Shown piece by piece: positions 1-15,200 of a stretch of DNA of 64,000 bases. Within the stretch, counting starts at the first letter, position 1. Every line of letters starts with the position of its first letter. The notes under the pieces were generated by a model that saw nothing but the letters and a program-made list of their open reading frames with translations, had not been told where the DNA came from and ran no database searches. This DNA is from Aphis gossypii (Eukaryota > Arthropoda > Insecta > Hemiptera > Aphididae), in contig NC_065532.1 of assembly GCF_020184175.1 (NCBI RefSeq), positions 8,060,001 to 8,124,000 of the forward strand, given 5' to 3'. The position numbers were made by a program, and so were the translations under genes.

Positions 1-3000
1 CCAAAGTTAAAAATCTGAGCCTTTTAACTGCCTTAAAAAGTGGCAATAGACATACACAAAAAACACGCGTCATTGCAGTAACATCAATAGATTTATTACT
101 CCGCTCATAATCTAAAACTGTTGATTTTTCCATTGTAGATGATTCGTAAGACATAATATTGTAAAAAAAATAATGATAAAATCTTTTAGAATATTTGAAA
201 TTAATAAATAGTAATAAGTAATTAAAATGAACGTTTTTTCCATTGAAAATAAACACGATTTAATTGAATCATTAATAGGCACTTAAATTATTTATTTAAA
301 TAAATATTTTATTATTATTCTTCAAGAGTATGCAATATTACACTTTTCAATATTGTGTTTGTTAAATTTGAATTATTAAATAATACATAAAAATTTATTT
401 TAGATTGTTAAAAATATTTACTTTATAACCATTAATAAATCGTGTCAACAACTAAATAAATTATATCAATTAAAAAAAAAAAAAAAAACTCCCGGAAAGA
501 ATGTTTTGTACTATAGGTACTGGTAACTTAATTGAATTCTATTATTGTTCAGTAATGTCTCAAAAGTGGTATAATCAATATAATAATATATTAAATTATA
601 TGTAAATTACCTTTTATATGTATAAATATAATATATCCATTTTAATTGACTTGAATCAACAACCAAATTTCAATCAATTATAGTACAAGCTTTACGGTAA
701 ATATTGAAAATTGTTAAGGAAAAAAAACAAGTTAACTACTTGAAGTTGTTTATATTTTTAGTAATTCCATAATAAAATTTCAAATATTTTAAGAAGCTAA
801 TCTATCTATTTGAAAACTTAATGTATTCTACTCACACTTTAAGGTATTACCATTGATTGTTTTGTGATGAACACTATTTTTAATTAAACTATTAAACAAT
901 AAAATCATAAAAACAAAATTCCTCACGTGCGCCAAGAAATTTCTTTTGAAAATAAATAATGATTTAATATGCAATATACAAAACTATAAATAATATTTAT
1001 CATTTTAAAATACTTGTTTTTTTCATATAAAATAAGGTACTTTTTTTTTTACGAAATATTTAAGTTGATTAATTGGCCTAAATTGTTAGTTGATGTATCC
1101 TTTGACATTAATCGATTGGATAGTTTTAGTTTAATATTAAGTATCCATGTTAGATTTGTATAGTTCCTAATCAAATTTACGAAAATATTTTAAAACTTTA
1201 AAAGACTAGTGGTTATTTAATACTTAAACGTCTTAAACTGAAGAATAACTAAAATCGTTTTTGAACAATTTTTAATGAAGTAGGTATAATCAAATTTTAT
1301 TTATTAATTATTACAACATGATAAGTAAATTACTAAAACGAGATAAATTGTATTAGATTGTAATTAAATTTAAACGATATTAAAGAAAATGTTTGCACTT
1401 TCAAGTTTAACAAGTTACCTAAACTTATTAATATACACACATTCTAAACAATGATCTATCCAACGTTCTTTAAATAATAAATAATGTTTATACAAATTCC
1501 AACGTACTTTTCTTTGGCAGTTTTTTTTTTAATTTACTAGGTACTTTTAATCTTGTTTCTTCTAAAATTTTTGTTTTAAAACGTCAACAACTTTGAACTC
1601 AATAAACGATTCATAGAAAAACTTATTTAATATTAAAAATATAATTAATTATAAAATATATCTTAATTCTTAAACTTCTAAAAAATAAGAAGTGAAAATA
1701 TAATAATATTAATTGTAAAATATACTTACATTATTGTTTTAATATTTTTCAATTTAAATAAAGGAAAGTAGTTATATACTTAACTAAAAATTTATACCTG
1801 ATTAATCAATTATATTAAATCTTATAATATAAATGTAGGTACCTAACACCAAAAACAAGATGTATGATATTTCATTTTTATTTGAATTGTACAAATTTAA
1901 TTTTCGTCAAATTATTTAAAACCACATTTTTATATCTGCTCTCATTGCATTATATCACATTATATTATTATAAAGTTTTGTGAGTTCAGTCGGTAAAAAT
2001 AAAAATAAACGACTTTTAAGACTTTTTTTTGTACATTCATCACAAAGGCTGAAAACTCCTTTAGTCGAATTTGTATGGTTTTCATCTTCTGTTATTTTTT
2101 CTTTGTGCAATTAAGACGATAAAAACTTTTTTATATATAAGATATGCTCGTTTGAAATTTAAATTCTATCGATTTTATTTTCTTTGGATACTATAGAGAA
2201 AAGATTCTCATTTTCAAAAATGATTTGTCATCATTAAATTATAATGTATGTTCAATCGTATAAGTGCTCAAAATATTTAAATAATTTGAGTTCCCTTATT
2301 CCATTAATTTAAAAATTAAAATATATTTAAATATCTAAACTAAACTCGATTTCTTTTTATTCAACAATTCTTTTTTATTTATTCAGATATTAATATTATG
2401 TTTTCAACCCTATAATATATCATAATAATCTATAGATTGTGTCTGAACCAGTTAGATAATGGTAACCGATGTCTTGTCTACTCGGACACTCCGTTAATCT
2501 ATATTGCATATTATAATATTTTTAAAACAAAATATTTACTTACTTTTTACGAACTTTGAGTATTTAATATCCGTTTAGATCCATATTTTATATCGTTTAA
2601 TCCATACAACTAAAATATTATGGGTAGTTTGTTGCTATACCCAACCAAATATGATTAAAATTTCGTATTATTAATTATAATGAATTCAATTACAAAACTA
2701 TAAATATGATTTAAATGTAATATACGTACCTGTACTGTATAGTAGTATACGTAAAATAATTAACAACATATTGTTTGATTTGAACTCCGAATAGTTTAAT
2801 AATCCAAACATTAATTTCCAATTTCAAATAAGGTCTCTGTTTATCGTTGTGAATATATTCTACTGTAGGAAATCAACAAAATGTCAGTAATCAAGTGTCT
2901 TCCACTACAATACAAATCTATAGACGGCAAACATTAAAATATCTCAGCCATATTCACTCTAGTCAAAATCACTAGATATTAATGCAATTATTCTTGACAT

Positions 3001-3254
3001 TTACATTGCCAGAAATTAGTTTGGTTCACTTCAATCTCTAGAAGTTCTAACACATTTCAACTACAGTAGATATGGCACATATTATTATAATATTCTCTCC
3101 GATCAACATTTGCACAAAAAACAAGGATCTCGATATCTGTTTTTCCTGTTTTTCATAGTTTATTATAAATTATAACCGACAAATTTTATTATATATAAAT
3201 ATTTTAATATAAACTCAATAATAATAAATATTAAATGTATGTGTGTATATTTTA

Positions 3255-3981
3255 CAGTAAAAGTACGAATACCGGTAAAACCTAGGATACACAAAATAGT
3301 TTGGTCAAACCTCAAATGATTTTTGTAGTTCGGACTTTTACAAACAAGATTTGGTAAATCTTAGAATAACCTAACCTACTTTTTTTAAATGTTTATCTAT
3401 GATGAAAATTCTGTTAGATTCTGCCAATTATGCATTGAGGACGATATTTCAAAAGATAGTGCTTCAGAATAATGAAACAACAATAGAACATAATATTAAA
3501 TCTATTTACATTAATTTAATTTTTATTTTTAGTTAAATTTTTTAATTTATGAAAGACTGACTATAAAATATAACAAAAAAAAATATATATTGTATTGTTT
3601 ATATCAAAAAATACATAATAATTAATATCTTAGGGTGCATTTTATGTGGTAATTTATTAGTTAAATTATAAAATATGTTTTATGATGTTTTATCAAACCC
3701 GGAAAATAAGTCCGCGCGCGAGTAGCTGCGATTGGAAACATCATACTAGTGACCTCGAGTTAAATAATAATAATAATTATTATTAATATTATTATTATAC
3801 ACGAATATAAAGCAAACAAAAAAATATCACATAATTGATAAAGATTTCGGACTTTTACTAACGCAGGTTATTCATTCCAAGATTTATACTAAGATTTATA
3901 TTAAGAACTATAAAAATCATTCATGGTTTGACCAAACTATTTTATGTATCATAGGTTTTACCAGTATTCGTACTTTTACCG
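3255..3981. mobile_element. Non-autonomous DNA transposon with long inverted repeats (about 727 bp)
   Basis: The left end, starting CAGTAAAAGTACGAATACCG, is matched in inverted orientation at the right end (3981 backwards: CGGTAAAAGTACGAATACTG). The match continues for roughly 75 bp through a shared TAGTTTGGTCAAACC word and then more loosely. TA dinucleotides flank both ends (3253-3254 and 3982-3983), as expected for Tc1/mariner-like insertion. There is no transposase frame inside. The interior has an (AAT)n/(ATT)n palindromic stretch near 3763-3797 and a CG-rich patch near 3711-3740. Confidence 0.75.
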
Positions 3982-6197
3982 TAGCATTTATATTGTATTT
4001 CCACTTTTTCGAAAATACACTACGTGCGGAACAATGAATTAGTATTATAAGAAAATTAGCAAAAATTATGCAGAAATGAACAGACCTTACTTAAAAATTA
4101 TAATAATAAAATCAAACATCAGAAAATGAGTTTCCCTTATTTGTTCATAATATTTGACCATAAGTACGCAGAAATCTATGATAACTTTTGAATAACTCTG
4201 TGTGAATTGTGTCAATATAATATACCTGATAAAATATGAAAAAAATATTATAAATATCATATAATTTAATTATATTACAACACGCATTGAGTAAATAATA
4301 TACAATTGGCATGGTATTTTTTTTTATTTTTTAGTGTATTTTTTAATACAGATTAGAATAAATTAAACTTTATGCATCAAGGGCCAAGTATAAAAAATTA
4401 ATATACCATAGTTGATGTTATATATATATATACTATTCTGTTGTGATTTAAAAATATATACCATAGTAAGTATTTAACATTTTTATCAAATGTTTATACT
4501 GATTTTTTTTCATACATAATTAAATTAGAATTACGCAATTTGACACAAAGTTGCTCATAAATAGTTCATATTGAAACCTAAAATCTGAAAAATATATGAG
4601 CATAATTTTTTTTATAAACATTTGAAAATCAAATTTAGACGAAATTACATATTTTAATATTTAATTAGAGAATAACGATGCCAGTTTTTTGTAATAATTC
4701 ATTAACATTATTCATGAAGATTTAAAACTTTTTACGTATATTATGAATTTTAATGTACTTAATGTTTGTTCACTTGAATTACATGATTTCATAACAACAG
4801 AAACTATTCAAGACCAAAATTCAACATATTCCATTCATTTAACTAAAATCTATAGTTAAAAATGTCATAACTCAATTAACAAAAATTCACAAGAGAAAAT
4901 AATATAATTTCAATAAATCATTAACTAAGTATTGAAAAAATAATTATGGATTTATAACTATTATTTGTAACGATATATAATATGCAATCAGCAATGTTAA
5001 AATTTACTTCAAGTACGCATTACATACTGCACAATGTGAAAAAGGTTTCTTCGCAGTTAATATATAAGAATATTATGTTGTGTGATAACAGACGAACGAT
5101 TGAATTTGAAAATCCTCTTGAGACGTGTTGTCAAATGCCTAAAAAAATAAAACTATGCGAGTATTACAGGTGAAAAATAATTATTTTTTTTACATTTAAT
5201 CAATGCAAATTACAGAATGTTTAGATACAATATTTAATATAATATGGTTAAGCACTAATGCAATCAATTCAAATATGTTTCTAATAAAATAACTTACTAC
5301 CCAATATAATTTCAAATTTTTTTTTTTTATTTTTTACATAAGACTATAGCCTAAATTATACTACGATATCGTTTACAATTCAATGAATGAAATGTGAAAT
5401 GTTAACAGTTGGTAAGTACTTTATGTTCACACTGATTCATAGTTTTCTGATAATTTCAAATGTAAGCAGGAATTTAATTGTAGTCAGCACATATAAAAAT
5501 AGATTTTTGATATTCTAAGGAATATAGATTCTACAGATTACTTACTATTTACTTGAAAAATTGATTGTATTTTGATGGATTGTTCACATAATCACATATT
5601 ATTATTATCATCATCGCAACTGACATTTTAATAAATTTATGAGATAAAAATACAATATCTGATGCCTTATAATAATTATATTTAAAGTATAAGCACTATA
5701 ACGACCGAAAAAAAAAATTAAAATAATACTAATAACATTATATTTTTCTAAAAAAACATCTTAAATCATACAATTGACATTATAATAAATATGGTCATTA
5801 TAAATTCCAAAAGGGTAATTTTTCATTGTATCTAATATCTTTTGATTTAATAATATTGCGATAACGTTCAAACAAAAATGTACATTTTTATTTTATAGTT
5901 ATTATTATTTTTTTTTTTTAATACTCAAAAAATAATATTCTGGTAACAATGTCACAAACTGTATAAGTATGTATATAATAATTTTAAAACTAATATAAAT
6001 TATCTTCAATGTTTATCACATAATATTATGGTAAAATTTTAATCATATCAAATTATTCTTAATTTTTGGTATAAAGTTCAATTTTGACTAGTTTGAGAGA
6101 GTACCTATACCAAAATTATACCAAAATTTTGATAGTCATATGATTTGTATACATTTCAAATTGTATAATTATTACAAAACAATCAAATAAACACTTT

Positions 6198-6203
6198 TTT
6201 ATT
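6198..6203 (-). terminator. Candidate poly(A) signal of the ATP8B flippase
   Basis: AATAAA on the minus strand about 50 nt past the TAA stop at 6254. Such hexamers are common by chance in DNA this AT-rich, so the support is only positional. Confidence 0.35.
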
Positions 6204-6253
6204 TATAAGTATAATATTAATTTGAAAACAAACATTTGACTGTATTTTTAACG

Positions 6254-9200
6254 TTATACAGTAGTGTCAGATATATTTGAATTTTTTCGATCAATAAACC
6301 CTTCGCTATTCCTTGGTGTTCTCATTATTTTTCCACTTGTAATCAGTCGTCCAAATCCTTCTTGATGAGCGAAAGCATACCCTGACCTAATCGAACGTCG
6401 TTTGTGCTTTATTGACGGCATTCTCGTATCAGTTCCCGACACTTGCCTCCTATAAAAATATCACATTAATCAATACTGTTGTACTAATAAAATATCTATT
6501 CAATAATATTTAGTTATAGTATGATTTACATTTGTTTCAGTTGCTTCAAACGAAGTTTATCAGTAAGAACAGGACTCGTTTCCAAAAAGTACAAACGCCA
6601 AGCCACCACGGGGCTGATAATTACAACCACGACAAGTAATGTCACCAACCAAAACGTTGGTTGTTTCATTGCCTAATATAGCACATATAAACAGTTAAAT
6701 ACTTAAGAGTTACATTAAACATTATTATTTATTAGATATACAATAAATAATAATTAACAGCAAATTAAATGCGGTTACTATACGTGCATACCATCGCCAA
6801 AGATCCTACGTAGGCTCCTCCGATGAGATAGTTATAAACCCATTCTGCAACGAAGAATAATGTCAATGATCCCCAGATCACGATATGGTTAATTACAGTC
6901 CAGTATGACGTATCAAAAGCTACCTATTAAAATAATATTATAATAACTACATGTGTAGTTAAATACAACCGACCGCTTTTATTCAAACTGTTAAGACGAT
7001 TTACCTGTACAGTCATGGCTGTAACCAGAATCATTGCAACGACTTCTGCCATGTACATATGATCTAACACGTTCAATCCGCTCGAGGTCATGCCATAAAA
7101 ATATGCGCCTAAGAAAAAATTTTATTCTGTTATAACGAAATCACTATAAGTAATTGATATCATGATCAACTATTTACCATAAGGCACAAAAAATATCACT
7201 AGCGAAGCATACGTTCCCAAAGCCGCACACTTAAAGAACTCTTTAGTATTAAAAAACATATTTTTAAGTCCTGGAGTGTAGAGTTTTGGGTACATGATAC
7301 TTTTTGAATCGTTAACGTCTTGGTCTAGAGCTCCGATCGCCAATACCGGTAGTGCAGTATAGAACATATTATAAACGGAAATGTAAAACGGATCAAAAAT
7401 CGTCTGCAAGGTAAACAAAAATAATAATTAAACGTTCGTCCGTTTTTTTTTCGTTATTAAAAATACTTGAGCACTGAAACCGCAGAAGAATCCAAACCAA
7501 ATATGACAAAGAGTGAATGCCACATTTTTATAGAAAAAATAACGCAAGAATTTGCACATTCTATAGTACGACCATCTGCCGTGGACCAGAAGCAACCTTT
7601 CCAAGAACCGAAACTGTCCTAGCGAATAATCGGATGCCAGGGTCGCTTGATTTCCTTCCTGGCCGGTGATTCCTACACCTATGTGAGCTTCTTTTATCAT
7701 TGATACATCATTAGCGCCATCGCCGATTGCCAACGTCACGGCGTTCTTATATTTTTTAATGAGCTGCACTACCATTGCTTTTTGAAGAGGCGTTACTCGA
7801 CAGCAAATTACCGCTTTACCTATGAAATACGTGTTTCGGAATAATTTCATTTCCGGTTATCGACTGGTGGTAGAGAAAATATGTGCTTTTAGATACTTAC
7901 ATTTTGTACACAATTCCACAAACTTATATTCAAGCTCGGTGTGCAACGCGTGAACCAATGAATGACCGTTAATGACTAAAGCGAACGTACGCTCTTCGTT
8001 TTCTTCCGTTTGAACATCTTCAGGTTCACTATAATACGAATGAAATGTTATGTAACGTAATAACCACAGCGAGCCTCATTAGTTTAAATACAGGTAAATC
8101 GATAATCGGCTATTGTAATTAACTACCAACTGATCCCGCGTAATCGCAAGAACGTCGATTCCGGCGAGTCAAATATAACAATTTGGTTAGTTACCGATCG
8201 ATCAATAAGGATACGTTCGACTCGTATTTTTTGACAAATTATACCTAAGTTCCAAGTATATACATTTTTTTTTATATTCAACTTGTGTACCTCCACCATG
8301 AAGTAACAAATGAGATTTCTCTACCGTGGCAGAGTGTCAATTTATTATAATATTATACATATTATTACCAATCGGGCGAATAATACGATTAATTATTTTG
8401 TTTAGTATATAATATAGTCTCTTTGCGTAAACCAGATCAACTATGATTATCGTCTGATGTTTACATATTATTATTAACCTTAAATTATTATAATTATTAT
8501 TATTTTTAATAACCTACCATTTTGTAACAAATAAAAGGAAAAAAAGCTACATAAAAGATTGAGATATTATTATTATTATTATTATAAGTAACCTAGAATC
8601 GCTTATTAAAATAAGAAAAATTGAAAAAATTATAATTAATCTATATTATGATTAATATTACTGCAACTAGTTCTACAAACCTAAATCGTACAATACTCGT
8701 AGCCATACTATTTCTTTCCGAACGATGGTGTTCGGAAATGCCCAAAAGCGAATTGTTACACTGGTCGAGCTGATGTTCCACTTGATCCTGAGTGTGACCA
8801 TCAACTATCCATAGTTCCATTTCGTCGTTTAATAATTGACAAGAGTATCCAATGTTTATGGCAGTTTCTGAAACCAATTACACATTATTTTCAAACTGTT
8901 ATTTTAAATATTATTTAAATTTATTTATTTATATTAATATATATTTACAAAAGTATATTATACGTATTTTATAATATATTATAAGTTAGTTAAATTAAAT
9001 TTTAATTATTAAAATTTATTGGTAAAGTTTAGCTATATCTAATTTTATTTTAGTAAACTATACTAAAATATATTCTGAAATACTTTATTTTAAATTGAAG
9101 CCTTATTGTATCAGATAAATAGACAAATAAAGTAAACACTAAACTGTTGACTACAATTAAAAATAAATTTATACATTTTTTAATCTATGTTGGTTACGCA

Positions 9201-12200
9201 CCCTGTTTGTCTCCAGTGAGCATCCAAATATATATTCCTGCCATTAGCAAATTAGATATAGTCTTAGGGACGGCATCCTGCAATTTATCCTCGATAGCGG
9301 TGATACCTGAATGTGAAGTTTAATAGGGAATAGGTTAGATATATTTCAAAACGATGGTCAACCGACGTATACGTTTAAATCTTTTTTCTTACCAATTAAT
9401 CTCAAATGGGTTTCTATTTCATCGTAGACATTGTCGAGCTTTTCTTCTCGGTCAGTCCGAGCAGCGGCGGCATCCATGTACTTGTGTTTCCACGATTCAA
9501 AAAACTCGTCATCGATATCCCTGACTGCGCAGCAAAGCGTGCGTAATCCGTCACCTGCAAATTCCTACCAACACGCTATCGTTGTCATGATGACGTTTAC
9601 AAATGCCATCGTATTACAATTATTATACTCACATTCAAATTTTGCAGGGTCGTAGCTTTGTATTCGTCGTTTCCCGGTTCCAAGCGATTGAATATCACAC
9701 TATCGGCCCCTTTGCAGTAGAGCCGTATTTTATTGTTTTCCCTAAACACTACAGACATACGACGCCTAGTGTTGTTGAAATCTAGAATACAAAGGAGTTC
9801 GTACACTTTGATTTTGCCCATAATTTCGATCGTCACGCTGTTCGGAGTTCGCTCTATGAAAACGATACCAAAATTTCTAGCAGCTGAAACTAGTGCTGAC
9901 TCATCGGGTGATTGAGCTTGATATTTTAAAATCCCTGTACAACCATCAAATAAACATTTGTAAACTTAAGTAATACCTTAATTGTATGAAAAAGTATGTT
10001 CAATTTCCGTAGTGAACATAAAATTAAGCATTATAGAAGTTTTATTCAAAAACTAGATGATTCGAATAATATTTACTATTTAAATTTATGTAGTATCACT
10101 AATACGTATAATAAATACGAATTTCGATCAACTGTTTAAATTTTGTATTCATTTTATTTATAATATACTTAATTTATATAAGTGTAATTATTTAATAATA
10201 ATTGTATTTTTATTATTTTTATTTTCACCATTTTATCTTTGATTCAAGAAACGCACCGTTTTTCCAGCTAGGCATAACCGTATGACATAAAGCCAATATT
10301 TCAAAAAATGTAACCACTGTATTTTCGGTTTCGTTGTTAAGTTGCCGAGCAGCATCTACCAGACTTTGGTCGTACCACAAGAAGTCGGATTCATATTGAG
10401 GATTCCATGAAAAATCTACTGGAGGCGGTCCAACCTGTTTGAAAAACTAGCTCATTTAATACTTCAATGAACCCTTTATTTTGTTACCGCAGTCTAAGTA
10501 GTGACATCAATACCAAGTGCAACGTAGAATTTATAGTTACTCTTCTGACGCCTTGGTCTACTTTGTTGTAGTTAGTATTATTGTAACTCCTGATGACAGC
10601 GGAAGGCGTCTGTTTGTCCATGTACGTCTAATAGACGAACACAAATAATATACAAACACAGAAAGCTCGGACAGTAACAGTAGACGATACTTGATGTGAA
10701 TAGTTTTTATCAGAGTTTAAAATAAATCATTACCTTAATTACATCGTCAGATTTTCCATAATGGATTTCACTCAGGTCACCGTAAACAATACCATTTATT
10801 GAACACTTTTTAAATGTCATAATGTTCTGAAATAATATTATTATTTTTTTAATAAGACAAAATTGTAGATTTTATGATTATATTAATACATTTTATAATC
10901 TATAGTTGTTTTCAATCTGACTATAATAAGACCATCAAAAAATATTCATAAAATTATAAGTTATAACACTATGATATGAAAAATAAAATAAAATTAATAA
11001 TATCAGTTGTTTAAACTTCACATCATCAAACATTTTTTTGAAAAAAAAAGTTCTTATAAAATTACTGAAGACGTCAAAACTTGAAATGAATTGAAGTTAA
11101 ATATTGACAACCAAGGAAGTTTAAAGATATCTGTCATATCCGTTTTAAAATAAAAAAATAAGTTTTATAGAAGAAAAAACACTTTCAACTTTATATACAT
11201 TTATTGATGTGAATCTAAAATAACGTCAAACTATCTATTATTTATATCGAGTTTAAAACGAAAATCACCTTGGTCATGGTACCAGTCTTATCTGAGAATA
11301 TATACTGAATCTGTCCGAGTTCTTCGTTCAGTGACGTAGTTCTAGCTTTAGCTGAGGTGCCGGACTGCTTATCGTACATTTTTTCATCCCAATTTATAAA
11401 AAAACTCTGCACGAAACGCACTACTTCAACGCTGCGGAATAAAACAGAAAAATACAATAACTATATAATGATACATTTACGAAACTCAACGAAGAAAAAT
11501 GTTTACAGTAAATCATACACACCTTACATATAAAGAAATTGGCACTAATGTGTTGAGAACGATGGCGTACGAAAAAAATACCAGAGTCCCTATAGTAATC
11601 GATCCGGCTATCCTGTCTGACGGTACTAGAGAGTCCCAAGGTAAATACATTTGGAAATACCAACCCGTTTTATATTCCCAGATAACAGATCCGATCATAC
11701 AAGACAGGCAGAGTAAAAACAGGAACAATACGATCTGTGGGAAAATGATGAAAACAAACAATATTTAATCATATAACCGAACAAAGTATTTAATAATAGG
11801 TATATACATATTATATGTATTCGAAACACAATATGTATGTATGCGTTTATTTTTATTTTACCCCAATGATGAGAAAATTGAGCAGCCGATCGATATTGGT
11901 CCGTTTGAATTTTGACTTTCCTGAATTTTGCATAAGTTTCGTGTCCCTCCCGGCGAAAATTACCATTCCGTAACACCATTCTGTGTTTCTTAGTACACAG
12001 CCTCTTAGGATTATATGATCATTGTTTAAAATCAATCTGAAACATACAAATTTGACAATATCATTATAATCGATACGTGGAATATTAACAGGAATAAAAT
12101 AATGTTAATATTATATTATACGTAAAAAAATATTTAACTTAGTGACTAGTGAGTAAATACTTGTAATACTGTGTATACCATAACTGAAAAAATTTTATTT

Positions 12201-15200
12201 TTATTTAAAAAATCGATATGAATTTCATGAAAAACTTCTATTTACAGAATGCCCTACTACAATATTATATATATTAACTCACTCTTTTCCATTCCACTGT
12301 AAAATGCCGTGAAATTTATTGAGCAAATTGTTTGGAGCTTCGCACCGAATGAAACCGTCAAAATCGGTCACTTCGTGTGCAAGATCGGCTACTTCGGCCA
12401 AACACTGCCGACACTTAAGGTTCGTTTCACTGGAAATCAGATAAAAAGTAAATACAAAATGTCAAAATATTTTGTTTTCTTATAATTTATATTATAACAG
12501 ATTTAATAATAGTTAATACCTTCAATAATACATACCTACCCATTATTTCATTAAGCAGTTCCAAAAATAATTATATAATTAAATAAGAATGTACTCATTC
12601 ATATTTTTCCTTATTACATTTATATTTTTTGTCAAATATTATAAAAAATGAAAATATTAGTTTTTATACATTTTTAAGTTATGTCAAAAAATTATATTAA
12701 AAAAAAAATATTTATTTATTATACGCGTTTATTAACAATAAATTCTCATCATTTCAATAATTATTAGCTTTTTTGAATATGTATTTAAGGTACCTATCTG
12801 CAATTCTTATATAATTTATTTTGGCCTAATTGTTTTCATCCTTATTTGTTTTAATTAACCCGTTTAACTTATTGTACTAATATAAAAACTATTTTTAAAA
12901 ATGTTGATGTACAAAATCACATATCAAATATTTAATACCTAATGTAAACATTTAAATTTTAGATGAGGCTGTTGAAGTACATAGCATATTTTTATTGGTT
13001 CTCAAAAATCCTAATATTTATAGATGGTTTATAATATATTACTATAATATACCATACCCGTCCAATTCTGCAGTTTCTATAAAACACAGGCCACTTGGCT
13101 CGCTCGTAGACAGCAGTAACACGTCGGCAGCCACAAACTGCCCGTCTTCCATTAAAATCACGTCCCCCACGTGCACGTCCTTCCATTTCACATTCACTAC
13201 ATGGCCATTTCTGACAGTCTTTGATATGCGATTGTTCACCTGATCGTCGCTGACATGCCTTTGCTACATACAATACAATATTAATTATAATTTTTGAACT
13301 TTTACGACTATTTGATTTTCTTTCAATCTCCCTTTATCAAACGGACTTCATACAATAATTACAGGAAATAATCGTATCGTTATTTTTAGTGCATATGACA
13401 TTTTATATGAGTATAAATCATTATACTTATGTTTGATTAAGGTTCGTCTGCTTGTTAATTGTGTTACTTTATAAAAAGAATTTTAAGCAAGATTAATAAA
13501 GATTATGTTATTTTATAGCTAAAGTCTTATTAAATTTAAAATATTTTTCATACATTTCTTCATTGATATATTACAATTTTATTGAAAAAAAAAATTAATA
13601 AGAGCTTATTTTGTACGCATACTTTGTAAACATTTAATGTATGAAAGTAATCTATGACAAAATGACCTGTAATTTCTGACTAAACAAAATTATTTTGAAA
13701 TGTATGATAGTTTTTTAATGTATTGAAATGATTCCAAATAATTGTATAGATTAGGTAACTGAGATATTCAACATTATACCGAATGGCAAACGGCAACTGA
13801 TAGTAAGTATAGTTATATTCTGTACTCGGTATATTTACCGAATACACTTCCTAACCTCAAAGTTCAGTAAATCAAAGAAGTATATTATTTTTCCTGAAAT
13901 CATAGTAAATGCCATCACGGTAGAGCAGCGTTTCCCAAACATTTTCTCAGCCGAACCCCTTAGAGATAGTAAAAATGATTGCGGGCCCACTCGCCCACTT
14001 AATAAGAATAACATTTTCGCTTTTATATAAACTATATAATATAGTATATAGTATTTTCAATTTACGTTCGCGGACCCCTTCTGATACACGTTCGGACCCC
14101 TAGAGGTCCGTGGACCACAATTTGGGAAACGCTGCGGTAGAGTATGGAATCGGTTTAAGTGCACATTAGTATTTAACATATTATCATAGACCATAGTACG
14201 TTAAATTAATAATCTTATTAATATAATAGCTACATGGCGGAGGTGAAATAATCAAAAATTTATGATACCCTGAGATTTACAATACGAAAGTGTTGACAAG
14301 TTCATAAACGTACATAGTCGTCGTAGGCGTCTTTGATGGCAGATATTGTTAACACGCCGATCAGTGGTATCGAAGTAGTGATGGGTGTCAATGATGATAT
14401 AATCGATATCATTTGCAGCATCATTAGGCACAGGAAGTAAAAATTGGCTAGTCGTTGAAATTGTTCGAATAAATTCAGTGGCAAGAACGTCAACAAGGTG
14501 TACTTCGATGTTTTTATGTAATTTGTCTAAGAAAATGTCCAAAAATAAATAATTATATACACCAATTGCACTTTTATAATATATAATAATAATAACAATA
14601 ATATTTCCTTAAAAACTTACGGCATAATTGAACTGAGCATTGTAAGTCGAATCGTTTGCTTTGATAAAGCGTTCTTTTTCTAAAATAAAGTATATCGATT
14701 AATAACCCTATATTACCTTTTTTAAATCATTTTTATCCTTAGTATAAATATTTTAATAAATAAGAAACTACTCGTCAGAATATTCATTTATGTATAACAT
14801 TTTTTTTTAAATTATCTAGTTAATAATGTATAGTAAAATGAGAGTTGTAATTTGAAAAATATAAAACTTTATCATCGCGTAGCACTCCTAAAGTTGTATA
14901 AAATTCTCGAGAATTTAAAAATATGGTCTTTAATTATATTTAAAAGTTCTAAAAATCAGAATTTGAATAAATTACTAATTAAAGAGAAAAGTGGAAAGTA
15001 AGCATGCTTTGGGTGAATCGGAATCACCTTATGTATATAAAGTCACTATTTAACATTAACTAAATTGTGTTCAGAAGCATTAAATATTTCGAAATATCTA
15101 TTCAAATTATATTATATTATTCAATTTCGGTTGTGATCTACTTGATCGAACATCTGTAAATTTATAAAAAATTATATAATATCTATTGACCTGTAGATAA

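Larger units (their letters stand above)
1..6253. other. AT-rich intergenic DNA downstream of the flippase gene
   Basis: No gene is supported here. The longest open frame (4982-5173, 63 codons) has no recognisable motif and lies in low-complexity surroundings. The only structured feature is the inverted-repeat element at 3255-3981. The stretch otherwise consists of A/T runs and short TA or ATT repeats. Confidence 0.6.

Noticed and set aside
4982..5173. 63-codon plus-strand open frame in the left intergenic DNA
   Set aside because: No motif, no splice context and no homolog that I recognise.
9431..9915. Plus-strand open frames across the flippase exons
   Set aside because: They are antisense shadows of flippase exons 9564-9393 and 9934-9633, whose minus-strand reading is conserved.
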